NCBI GenBank assembly: GCA_035569495.1 | Contig: DATMMX010000042.1 | Span: forward strand, 1 to 64,000 | Direction of reading: 5' to 3' | DNA length: 64,000 bases | From: DASRDZ01 sp035569495 | GTDB taxonomy: Bacteria; Chloroflexota; Dormibacteria; Aeolococcales; Aeolococcaceae | Shown here: one piece after another, positions 36,701 through 44,133 of the stretch | Layout: every line of letters begins with the position of its first letter | How positions within the stretch are numbered: position 1 is the stretch's first letter | Made by a program: the position numbers and the translations under genes | Notes under the pieces: generated by a model | The model's input: only the letters and a program-made list of their open reading frames with translations | Database searches by the model: none | Told to the model about the DNA's origin: nothing

Positions 36701-39700
36701 GGACGCCAACGGCAACCAGACCACCGTCCGGCCGCCGCGAGGCAATGCGGCTGGCAACGCGGGCAACGACATCGTCCAGACCTTCGACAGCAGGGACATG
36801 CTGCTCACCCGCCAGATGCCGTACGAGGCGGCCCACGGCGCCGGGCCGTGGAGCTACGGATATGACGCGGCGGGCAACCAGGTCTCGGTGACCGATCCGC
36901 GCGGAGTTGTGACCGTGAACGTGTACGACGCGGTCAACCGGCACATCGTCACCAAGTTCACTCGCGACTCGTACGCGTCGACCACCGCTCCCGCGGCCTG
37001 CAGCGACTCGTCCAGCTCGGACGCACCGATCCCGGCTGGACGCACGCTGTGCAAGCGCACGCTCTCCTACGACGGTGTCGACGACGTGACGGCATCCGGC
37101 GACGCCAACGCGCAGGTGACCACGATGACCTACGACGGCGTTCACGAGGAGACCAGCCGGAGCACGCCGCGCAACCAGGGGAGCTTCACGACGGTCCGCA
37201 CCGACCACGTGTACGACCTCGACGGCAACGTGACGTCGGTCTGCCTGCCGCGGGCGTTCAGCGATGGCAGTGCGACGTCCTGCGCGTCGGCGCTCGCCCA
37301 GCCCTATCGCGAGGATCGAGCATACGACGACCAGGGCCACCTGCTCACCGACACCACCTACCGGAGCACCACAGCCGACACCGTGTCCTACAGCTACGAC
37401 GCGGACGGCAACACGACGCAGGTCCAGGACGCCAACGGCCACCTCCAGCGCGCGACCTTCGACCTGCTCGACCGGCCGGTGGGCACCTCGCGCCAGCGCG
37501 ACGCGTCAACGTGGGTGCAGACCACGTCGACCTACGACCCCGCGGGCCGACTCGTCTCTCAGGCCACCGGTAGCAGCGTCACGGCGTATGCCTACGACGC
37601 CGCAGGCCGGCGCACCGACGCGGTGGACGGATGGGACGGCAGCTCGAACGTCACCACGGCAACCGCCTCCGCAGACGGCGGGACCAACGTGCACACGCGC
37701 ACGGTCTACGACCAGGACGGCAACGTGGTGCAGACATACGACCCGCGCGCCTTCTCCGGGAGCCCCGCGGACTCGCGAACCTTCATGACGACCGCTGTCT
37801 TCGACAGCGATGGTCGCCTGACCACCCGATACAGTCCCCGGTACGACAACGGCACGTACTCCGACCTCAGCTCGGGGTCGTCGGCGCAGTCGACGCAGTG
37901 CCCGGTCAACACCGTGGGGTACCCGGCCATCGTCGGTGTGTGCGTCAGCTCGGTGAGCTATGACGGCGCCAACCACGTTGTCGAGTCCGTCATGCCCACC
38001 GCCACCGGCACCAGCGCGGCGCGCAAGGTCGACTACACGATCACCGACGACGGCCTGGTCGCGGCGATGACCGAGCCGTCGGCGACAGGATCCGGCACGG
38101 CAACCGTCGCCACGCTGTATGACGGCGAGGGCCGCACGGTGAAGGTGACCGACGAGCTCGGCCGCCCCACGACCTCGACGTACACGTCGGACGGCCTGCT
38201 GGCGCAGAAGACTGCGGAGCCCAACGGCAACACGACCCACATCACCAGCTACACCTACAACGCCGACGGGAAGACGGCGACCGTGACCGACCCGATGGGG
38301 CTCAGGACGACGTACGCGTACTACACCGACGACCGCGAGCAGACGGTCGCCGACAACGCCGGTGACACCACCCAGTACGTCTACGACGGCGCCGGCAACA
38401 CGATCCAGGTCTTCCCGCCCAGCGCGTTTGCCAAGGTGGCGCCGAACACGTCGGGAACGCCGGTCGCCAACGCGTACACCTACGACAACCTGCTCCTGTC
38501 GACCACACGGCCGGTCTCGGCCGACGGCACCTCGCAGCTTCGCCGCACCGCGTATGGCTACACGGACTTCGGCGCCAAGGCGTCGCAGAACACCGCCCTG
38601 GTCAACTCCGGTGGCAGCGTCCTGTCCGACGCGGGCACGCAGAGCTTCGCCTACTACCCCGACCGGCGCATCCAGCGCGAGACGGGCCGCCAGGGCGAAA
38701 CCATCAACCACGTCTACGACGCCGCGGGCAACCAGACCAGCATCACCGCCGGCTCGTCGACCATCACGGCGTCGTACTACCTCGACGGGCTGCCGCGGAG
38801 TGTGGCCGATACCGCGTCGGTGTCGGGCGCTGCGGGTGCGACCACCTCGTACGGCTACGACGGTGGCGGCAACGTGGCCAGCCGCGTCGAGGGGCTGGCC
38901 ACCGGAGCTCAATACACCACGACGTTCGGCTACGAGGATGCCGGCCTTCCCACCACCATGAACGCGTCCTGGGTCGCCGGAAGCTGGTCATGGTCGTACG
39001 ACGGCGCAGGCCAGGTGGCGGGTGAGACCGACCCGAACAGCAATACGGTCAGTTACGCCTGGAATTCCGACGGCACCATGGCCGGTCGCACCCTGCATCC
39101 CGGTGCCACCGGGAACATCCTGTCGCAGTGGCAGTACTACTACGACGCCGACTACCGCCAGACCGGGCGAGACTTTCACGGTGCCAACGCCACCAACGGT
39201 TCGGCGACCGTCTACATGCGCTACACGTATGACAACGCCGGCCGGCTGAGCACGTTCAGCCATTCAGACGTCGTCGGCAACCCGAGCTCCGTCGTGACGA
39301 CGGCGAGTTGGGACGTCGACGGCAACAGGACCAGGTGGAGCGACGGGACCACCCCCAACACGACCGCGACGTCCTACAACGCGGACGACTCGATCGCCAC
39401 GCAGCAGTCGGGGTCCAATCCAACCCTGACATACGGCTACAACGCCGCGGGGAGCGTTACCAACGACGGCTGCCACAGCAACGGGTACGACGGTTTCGAC
39501 CGGCTGACCAGCAGCTATGCGGGAAGCAGTGCCCAGGGCTGTCCCGTGTGGTACATGAGCGCCACCTACGCCTACGACGGGCTCGACCGCCAGACGGTGG
39601 TCGCCGATGGCCCCTACGGCGCCGCCACCGACGTGCACTTCGACGGCCTGTCCAACTCGGTCGCCCTGGAGCAGCAGCAGACCGGCCATCCCGCCGACGT

Positions 39701-41057
39701 GGTGTACGCGCTCTCTCCACGCGACGAGGTGCTCGCCGACACCTTCGCCCCAAGCTCCTTCTCTCGCACCGAGTTCCTCGCCCAGGACGGCTACAGCTCG
39801 ATCACCGACGTCACCCAAAACGGCGGCGGCATGGCCTGCGACAGCTACACCGACCCCTTCGGCAGCCCGCTGTTCAACGCCGGCTCAAACCCCTGCCACA
39901 CCGGCTCGCTCAACGACACCGTCCTCTACCGCCAGGGCCAGCGCGACGCCGTCACCGGCGCCTACGCCCTCGGCCGCCGCACCTACGACCCGTCCAAGGC
40001 AGGCTTCCTCCAGCCCGACTCCTACCGCCTCGACGGCTCCGACGCAGCCCTGACCAGCAACCCGCGGACCGCCAACCTCTACACCTACGCCGGCGGCGAC
40101 CCGGTCAACTTCTCCGACCCCTCCGGCCACAACCCCTGCTCGACCGAAGGCTACGACGACACCGGCAACCAGGGCTGCACGCCGCAACAGAACCGGCAAT
40201 GGGCCGCCGGATCCGCGCCCGGTGTCACGCCGAGCAGCAGCACACCATATTCGTCGTCAACCCATCCCCCCTCGAACAACCACTACGGCGGGCCGCCTGC
40301 CGACGAGCCGGCACAGGCGCTGGCCATCCACCAGGTGATCCAGGGGGAGTTTCGCGCCGACGCACCCCGTCGCCGTCTGCTGGACGAGAACTCGGGAGGG
40401 GCCGTCTGGCTCAGCTTCGTGAAGGCCCAGGAAGTCTGCTGGAACCAGTCATTCCCGAAGAGCCTACTGGGATGGCACGACGAATGCTCGCCCATGACTG
40501 CGGACGGTGTCGGCAGCGCACTCCTGAAACTCTGCGGGCGGTCGAATCCGTTCTGTCACCTGGGCCAACTGGTGGGATTCCTGATCGCCTCGAACAGCGA
40601 CGGAAGCACCTCCATATGCGCAACGAACTGCGACGTCCTCGCCCAGGAGGCAAAGGACCTGGCGCAAAACCGGAGCTTTGACGAGGGATTCCGCGAGGCT
40701 ATGATGAGCTTGCCTCTCATCGGCGGGGCCGGCAAGCTAGGTGCCGCGGAAGAGGTCGGCGCCGCCACAGAGGCAGGCTCGAGCGCGCTGGAGGACGCAA
40801 GTGCGAACCTGCTGAGTGAGGCGCAGGCCGGTATCGGCAAGCCCATCATCGGTGCGGGGACCAAAAGTGGTCTCACGGGTGCCGAGCGACTAGCGGAAGA
40901 ATACGGAGGCGATCCGTATGATTGGGCGAAGATGACTACACGACACTTCGACCTCGGTGACGGCCGCAGCATACAGGTCCACTGGTACGAGAATCTCGAC
41001 ACAGGTCAGGGCGTCGAGTGGAAGACGAAACTCAGCGACAACTGGTACAGCCAGTAA
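33735..41057 (+). CDS. Secreted Rhs/YD-repeat polymorphic toxin-type protein
   Basis: A 2440-residue protein. Residues 1-25 look like a signal peptide ending near LADG. A DUF11-like beta-sandwich lies at about 120-235, then the Rhs entry segment GDGNLVVTQSDSTAIPGQG (about 272). YD repeats such as SYSYDADGNTTQVQDANGH run from about 470 to 2060. The conserved core ends with RRTYDPSKAGFLQPDSYR and NLYTYAGGDPVNFSDPSGHNP (about 2085-2133). The remaining 307 residues are the variable tip: a linker, a helical segment PLIGGAGKLGAAEEVG, and a terminal 60-residue domain (RLAEEYGGDPYDWAKM, HWYENLDTGQGVEWKTK) that I cannot assign to a known toxin family. The next gene starts in its stop codon and is the candidate immunity gene. 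Confidence 0.93.
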   Translation: MTRRPRAGLAMLLAIAANLGTVLADGPQPSGPTTNGIPQTWPSPQQFPVVDLPVTYNPPMPLPVDAGDPTQPVWPIEDALSQLPTCSGTECTFDALVQDGLNNTSLGSKPSAVPTIAVATSSPRTTYSRGEAIGFTVTVTNPATQKQAVTSVSNPVPAGFRPMPANAVTMNGQPCTTTTTPACTVSASSGLQVGSWTMGKGESDTFAFAMVASGGDRGCGQAQDVAHVTSSGGTNSGSSIVTTCDGGLGVEPWWTYVTRPIGPLGTASVNAGDGNLVVTQSDSTAIPGQGRLELQPRRVYSSEASGNGAPPNAFGNGWTIDFESWTGTPDGVAGVGGLYVPPAESLAANHPVTVIDDGGGRQVVSLQPLATPINVTGISTSDTSAMATVVPRVLALDTAHFDHLCIDDVAARTPGVHLGMWRYTELTAASASTPCTPAAGTTPAVLGWGAERPDRIRYEFAWDGHKLDAVDGNGNEVRYAYSVAPAKDAVLGMPVQVSELASGRSFAISTSSTQTTIKDPAGRSTVYTFDSSMRLTTVANPDGKSLTYTYGCSSLATQLCSATDPRGAATSFTYAATWSDGTAVLGPPKLATLTDRQGAQMLLSHVHLPDSVTVDLGTRRTRFSGFDPSGSAGEVDGIDMTNSSSPTTLHQTLLTWDTSSGAAACNQPDAAVDHNLCRTFREALDGQATADDTSYVYNPAGQMLVRRQCLASSDSTTPSACAPSTAANVTSRDTTRAYTAQYVEAGAFPTVYRDTVSGGGAVSTPTPTNATRWDAATLYALYDTAASLDARGNAPGLTSSQVAGFTSIVSTDDGLNRNPNIQATANPCGGSGAFNTGDVCATTSPLNGTTQAGGTTQSTYDQYGNLLTLRTPDAVASGSTQQFVYTRFWNTDLDLSGTTSAGGWVRSVTDPYGHVTAYGYDAAGNRVRTWDADATNGIAASSFPGSASAPPSTAYTEVDYGSGSTAFHTPWRYVVSTRDPVGDTTGYTLDANGNQTTVRPPRGNAAGNAGNDIVQTFDSRDMLLTRQMPYEAAHGAGPWSYGYDAAGNQVSVTDPRGVVTVNVYDAVNRHIVTKFTRDSYASTTAPAACSDSSSSDAPIPAGRTLCKRTLSYDGVDDVTASGDANAQVTTMTYDGVHEETSRSTPRNQGSFTTVRTDHVYDLDGNVTSVCLPRAFSDGSATSCASALAQPYREDRAYDDQGHLLTDTTYRSTTADTVSYSYDADGNTTQVQDANGHLQRATFDLLDRPVGTSRQRDASTWVQTTSTYDPAGRLVSQATGSSVTAYAYDAAGRRTDAVDGWDGSSNVTTATASADGGTNVHTRTVYDQDGNVVQTYDPRAFSGSPADSRTFMTTAVFDSDGRLTTRYSPRYDNGTYSDLSSGSSAQSTQCPVNTVGYPAIVGVCVSSVSYDGANHVVESVMPTATGTSAARKVDYTITDDGLVAAMTEPSATGSGTATVATLYDGEGRTVKVTDELGRPTTSTYTSDGLLAQKTAEPNGNTTHITSYTYNADGKTATVTDPMGLRTTYAYYTDDREQTVADNAGDTTQYVYDGAGNTIQVFPPSAFAKVAPNTSGTPVANAYTYDNLLLSTTRPVSADGTSQLRRTAYGYTDFGAKASQNTALVNSGGSVLSDAGTQSFAYYPDRRIQRETGRQGETINHVYDAAGNQTSITAGSSTITASYYLDGLPRSVADTASVSGAAGATTSYGYDGGGNVASRVEGLATGAQYTTTFGYEDAGLPTTMNASWVAGSWSWSYDGAGQVAGETDPNSNTVSYAWNSDGTMAGRTLHPGATGNILSQWQYYYDADYRQTGRDFHGANATNGSATVYMRYTYDNAGRLSTFSHSDVVGNPSSVVTTASWDVDGNRTRWSDGTTPNTTATSYNADDSIATQQSGSNPTLTYGYNAAGSVTNDGCHSNGYDGFDRLTSSYAGSSAQGCPVWYMSATYAYDGLDRQTVVADGPYGAATDVHFDGLSNSVALEQQQTGHPADVVYALSPRDEVLADTFAPSSFSRTEFLAQDGYSSITDVTQNGGGMACDSYTDPFGSPLFNAGSNPCHTGSLNDTVLYRQGQRDAVTGAYALGRRTYDPSKAGFLQPDSYRLDGSDAALTSNPRTANLYTYAGGDPVNFSDPSGHNPCSTEGYDDTGNQGCTPQQNRQWAAGSAPGVTPSSSTPYSSSTHPPSNNHYGGPPADEPAQALAIHQVIQGEFRADAPRRRLLDENSGGAVWLSFVKAQEVCWNQSFPKSLLGWHDECSPMTADGVGSALLKLCGRSNPFCHLGQLVGFLIASNSDGSTSICATNCDVLAQEAKDLAQNRSFDEGFREAMMSLPLIGGAGKLGAAEEVGAATEAGSSALEDASANLLSEAQAGIGKPIIGAGTKSGLTGAERLAEEYGGDPYDWAKMTTRHFDLGDGRSIQVHWYENLDTGQGVEWKTKLSDNWYSQ

Positions 41058-41392
41058 TGACCGGGGCTTCGGGAGCCGGCAAGCCCAGCGCCGAGGTGAC
41101 GGCAGCGTTGGAGCGGGCTGCCACTTTCGCAGCGGACATCCTTAGCGGGAGTCGATCGCCGATCGATGGTGCCCGGCGTATCTGGTGGGATTCCTTCAAT
41201 CCAACTTTCGGTGATTACCTGGAAGGTAACGACTTGGTCGACGCCTTGGGTGCATTCGTTGGCCTGGCTGATGATTGGGAACAACGACAAGACAATGAAG
41301 CTGACCGGGTTGCGGTCGAGGCACGCATCCGATCCGCCGCCGCGGGGTACCTTCAGCTCTGGCAATCTCAACCGAAGCCTGCGTCGGAATGA
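41057..41392 (+). CDS. Candidate immunity protein for the Rhs toxin
   Basis: A 111-residue soluble protein without signal peptide. ATG 41057 overlaps the Rhs stop by one base (TAATG), the usual position of a cognate immunity gene. The central segment RIWWDSFNPTFGDYLEGNDLVDALGAFVGLADDWEQ is helical and acidic. I recognise no named family. Function is inferred from position only. The frame after its stop continues directly into a detached toxin tip. Confidence 0.7.
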   Translation: MTGASGAGKPSAEVTAALERAATFAADILSGSRSPIDGARRIWWDSFNPTFGDYLEGNDLVDALGAFVGLADDWEQRQDNEADRVAVEARIRSAAAGYLQLWQSQPKPASE

Positions 41393-41641
41393 CGCGAGAG
41401 AGTTGCCACAGAGGGGGCGGCGGGTGTCGAGAGTGGCGGCGTCCAAATCTTCCGAGCTTTCGGCCCGCAGGAGGCGGGTGACATCGCCGCCAACGGCGCC
41501 TATCGGACTGTGCCCGGGCTGGAAGGCAAGTACTTCTTCCCGACGCAGGATCAGGCTGAAAACGTCGCGCGCATGTTCACCGAGGGCGAGATGGGAGGGC
41601 CGTACACGATCACGTCCGGGACGATCACGGTGATCCCATGA
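41393..41641 (+). pseudogene. Detached toxin-tip fragment (orphan Rhs C terminus)
   Basis: An open stretch of 82 codons with no start codon, in the same frame as the preceding immunity gene. The peptide includes GGVQIFRAFGPQEAGDIAANG, YRTVPGLEGKYFFPTQDQAE and GGPYTITSGTITVIP, which is well-formed protein sequence and unlike the present Rhs tip. Its TGA (41639-41641) overlaps ATG 41638 of the next small gene, copying the toxin-immunity junction. I read it as the 3' end of a former toxin module left behind by tip exchange. Confidence 0.65.
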
Positions 41642-41898
41642 CAGCGTCGGCGCTGGCAGAACTCAGGGCCATGCTGGAGGCGTTCGTCGCGGGAGACGAC
41701 GTATCCCTGCGTCGTGCGAACGAAATTGAAGCGTTGCTGAATCGCGAGTTCCGGGTATCGCCATTGTGGGAGCAGCTGAGTGAGCCTCTCGCCGTTTACC
41801 GCCCGGAAGGCGGCGAGTTCCTCGTAGACGAGAGTGGACTGCGACGGCAGATATCCGCGGTGTTGAAAGAATGGACGTCACTCACCAAGGACGACTGA
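41638..41898 (+). CDS. Small protein, candidate immunity gene of the orphan tip
   Basis: An 86-residue acidic protein with segments LRRANEIEALLNREF and SGLRRQISAVLKEWTSL. It begins in an ATGA overlap with the detached toxin tip, so it is the likely former partner of that toxin. No named domain is recognised. The reading frame is intact and may still provide protection against related strains. Confidence 0.65.
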   Translation: MTASALAELRAMLEAFVAGDDVSLRRANEIEALLNREFRVSPLWEQLSEPLAVYRPEGGEFLVDESGLRRQISAVLKEWTSLTKDD

Positions 41899-42209
41899 CC
41901 TCAGTCTCCGCCAAAGCCAGAGCGATTCAAGGTTACTTGAGCATGATGCCCGACGTTCCACTCGCCGAGCACAAGGAAATGGACGCGCGCGCTGACCTCG
42001 CTGACGAGTTCTTTGCCATAACCTCCGCAGAGGTGCGACCCTTTGTCAGTGACGAAGCCAACTGGTATGACTTCGACTACGAGGATTCCGACAGACTCAT
42101 CGAGGTGGTGAAGATCCACTATGGTGTCATCCTCGACGAGACTCTCCTACGCATGCCATTCTGGCGGCTCTTGGACTACCTGAACACGCGTCGTGGCGCA
42201 CAGCGGTAG
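41871..42209 (+). CDS. Hypothetical protein, candidate immunity gene
   Basis: A 112-residue protein rich in acidic and aromatic residues (SDEANWYDFDYEDSDRLIEV, MPFWRLLDYL). It overlaps the previous gene by 28 bases if ATG 41871 is used; ATG 41943 or 41946 (MMPDVPLAEHKEMD) would avoid this and may be the true start. No family is recognised. Base composition is visibly less GC-rich than in the catabolic genes, as in the rest of this array. Confidence 0.55.
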   Translation: MDVTHQGRLTSVSAKARAIQGYLSMMPDVPLAEHKEMDARADLADEFFAITSAEVRPFVSDEANWYDFDYEDSDRLIEVVKIHYGVILDETLLRMPFWRLLDYLNTRRGAQR

Positions 42210-42303
42210 GAAGGTAACGGCGACGGCGACCGATGGTACGTTCGTGACGATCATGAAGGGTGGCAGGGACGACGGCCGGTACCAACGGGTCACGATGCAA
42301 TGA
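42184..42303 (+). pseudogene. Possible second toxin-tip remnant
   Basis: A 39-codon open stretch without ATG, ending in TGA at 42301-42303. The peptide TATATDGTFVTIMKGGRDDG, followed by RYQRVTMQ, resembles the tail of a toxin domain. As with the fragment at 41393, its stop overlaps the ATG of an immunity-type gene (42300, ATGA). The stretch is short, so the call depends mainly on this repeated junction. Confidence 0.4.
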
Positions 42304-42740
42304 CTGACGACCTCTCCGCTATGGATGCCATGACAAGCGCGGGATGGTTTCCGCGTCGGAGCGTTCCCATCGGCGCCGCCGAGGCCGCGCTCGCTGGAGG
42401 CGGCTACGAGGCATGGGAGGGCCTACTGGCGTTCCTGCGAGAGTTCTCTGGCCTGACCATTCGCTTCATGCGTAATGGGCGGGAAGACAGCGTGTGGTTC
42501 GACGCGGAGCGAGCTGTCGCGTGGACGGATGTGCCCTGGGTCAGGGAGTACGAGCGACGGTTCGGGACCAGGCTGGCCCCGATCGGCTCCGCGTAGCATG
42601 ACCATCTCTTGCTGCACGTATCCCAAGATGGCCGGTTCTTCGGGACGTACGACGATTTCGTGGCGGACTTGGGAACGTCTCCTGGGCAGATGGTCCGCGC
42701 CCTCATAGAGGGAGAGGTGCGACCGATGGAAGGGACCTGA
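42300..42740 (+). pseudogene. SUKH-3-like immunity gene interrupted by an in-frame TAG
   Basis: Codons 1-98 give a SUKH-3-like start (MTSAGWFPRRSV, LLAFLREFSGLTIRF), then TAG at 42594-42596. The same frame continues for another 47 codons (HLLLHVSQDGRFFGTYDDF, GTSPGQMVRALIEGEVRP) to TGA at 42738-42740, and this second part matches the C-terminal half expected for SUKH-3. The simplest reading is one nonsense mutation in a former immunity gene. Without readthrough the product would be a 98-residue truncation. Confidence 0.7.
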
Positions 42741-42841
42741 CAGTCGGCTGCATTTGGTCATTGGCTGCCACGCCACCGAGTACCGGGTCCACGCTCTCGT
42801 AGACGGGCAATCAACGCGGGAACGTGCATGGCGTTCGCTGG

Positions 42842-43178
42842 CAGTGTAGTTGGTGGAAGAGCGGTTGGTCCCTCGGCGATCGGGAGTCGGGCATTCTCGA
42901 CGGGCTGCTCAGCACGGAGTTCCCAGGCAGGAAGGCTTTTTCGAGCGGGCAGCCATCGTCTCAGCACGACAGGCTGACCCAATGGGAGTCTGCAGCTCGC
43001 ACCGACAGATGGCTCGCTCGCTGAGGTGGTTCGCCGAATCCCGGTCGGGCCGAGATCAGAGATGCGGACGGCGTGACCATGCATGTTCTCTTGCATGTGT
43101 TGGAATGGAGGGATGAGCGAGTTGGAGATCCTTCATCCCTCCCTGAACTTCCCCGCCAACTACTCCGATTGGCCATGA
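42842..43178 (+). pseudogene. Frameshifted remnant of a small immunity-type gene
   Basis: Well-formed peptide passes through different frames: WSLGDRESGILDGLLSTEFP with GRKA, then FERAAIVSARQADP after the T run near 42938, then LAEVVRRIPVGP, then DADGVTMHVLLHVLE, and finally MSELEILHPSLNFPANYSDW to TGA 43176-43178. The order resembles a known type of small actinobacterial protein with a VHVLLHV...SELEI ending. At least three frame changes are needed, so the gene is dead. The 100 bases before it (42741-42841) hold only a short open stretch that I cannot assign. Confidence 0.55.
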
Positions 43179-43456
43179 TCCGGCTGGTAGCGATGACCCA
43201 AAATCAGCCGCGGGGCCCTGAGTGGCTGGTTATAGAAGGTGATGAACGGCACGGATACTTGGTGCGTTCGTTCAGCACTCTCGAAGCACAACAGCTAAGC
43301 GATGACTGGGTGAAGGACCTAGCCGATGCTCTTGCCTACGGCAAGCGGTGTGGCATCGAGCGAAGCGATTGGCGGCCTCGGCGGGACCCCCTACGAGGCG
43401 ACCAGACGTTTCCGGATCTCGGTGCCTGGACACCCGACAACTCCGAATATGAGTAG
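43175..43456 (+). CDS. Hypothetical protein, candidate immunity gene
   Basis: A 93-residue protein with WLVIEGDERHGYLVRSFSTL, then SDDWVKDLADALAYGKRCGI. ATG 43175 overlaps the stop of the decayed upstream gene (ATGA), which suggests an old operon pair and supports this start over an upstream in-frame ATG inside the pseudogene. No family is recognised. Confidence 0.5.
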   Translation: MIRLVAMTQNQPRGPEWLVIEGDERHGYLVRSFSTLEAQQLSDDWVKDLADALAYGKRCGIERSDWRPRRDPLRGDQTFPDLGAWTPDNSEYE

Positions 43457-43842
43457 CGTGCCTCAGTCATTCGCCGAGTAACTAGTGGCGCCTGCGGCTG
43501 CATCGTGTGCGCGTCGCCTCCTGCATGTTGCGGATGCTTGTCGCCACCCCGCCAATGTCTGCGGAAGGTGCTGAGGGCACCGTGGGCTCGAATTTGGGGT
43601 AACCGACGATGTTCGCGGTTACACGTATGACGCGTGGCGCGAGCTCAGGATTGCCGACGGTATGCCGTGGCGCTCGGTCGGGTATTCGAGGCCACAAAGT
43701 TTGGATCCTCGACGTTTACAATAGGCCGTCCGACCGCACCGTAGAGTTGCCACGACCCGTCACGCCGGAGGTTGCCAACCCTGTTCAACGCGTTGTTCGG
43801 TCGCACCCCGTGACCGAGCAGCCACCGCGACGGGACGCGCAG
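43457..43842 (+). other. Apparently non-coding or decayed stretch in the immunity array
   Basis: No intact gene with a credible start is seen. A 49-codon open stretch at 43575-43724 (peptide EFGVTDDVRGYTYDAWREL, then ADGMPWRSVGYSRPQ) may be another remnant, but there is no start codon and no clear partner. Confidence 0.35.
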
Positions 43843-44121
43843 ATGGTCGCCATCCTGGTCGATGGCACCAAGGACCGGCGGGACCGTGTGGAGGCCGCTC
43901 GAGTCCTTGCCATGAGCGACAGCCCGTCATGTTGGACCGTGCTGCAAGAGGTGGCCGAGCGTTCGGACGAGCATGCCGGCGTATTGCGGGCCGCGGGCCA
44001 GAGCTTGGCGATCGCGCTTCTCCGCGCAGGCAAGCTACTGGAAGCCCCACTTGCCAACCTCACTCCCGAGGCATACCTTGCGTTCGACGACTACGTTGCA
44101 GCGCGTCAGAACGAGCAATGA
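43843..44121 (+). CDS. Small HEAT-like hypothetical protein
   Basis: A 92-residue helical protein, DRVEAARVLAMSDSPSCW, VLQEVAERSDEHAGVLRAAG and QSLAIALLRAGKL, consistent with two HEAT-like repeats, then LTPEAYLAFDDYVAARQNEQ. The frame is open upstream to 43609, but that part is of poor coding quality, so ATG 43843 is used. It ends the array, 12 bases from the convergent oxidoreductase gene. HEAT-like folds occur among immunity proteins, which is the only hint of function. Confidence 0.5.
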   Translation: MVAILVDGTKDRRDRVEAARVLAMSDSPSCWTVLQEVAERSDEHAGVLRAAGQSLAIALLRAGKLLEAPLANLTPEAYLAFDDYVAARQNEQ

Positions 44122-44133
44122 CGGTGGGCGGGC

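Noticed and set aside
42741..42841. A short open stretch (peptide LVIGCHATEYRVHALVDGQS) as a gene
   Set aside because: Too short and ends in TAG at 42847-42849 with no partner or start that can be supported.
43575..43724. A 49-codon open stretch as another detached toxin tip
   Set aside because: No start codon, no overlap with a following immunity gene, and no recognisable motif; kept only as a remark in the description of that stretch.
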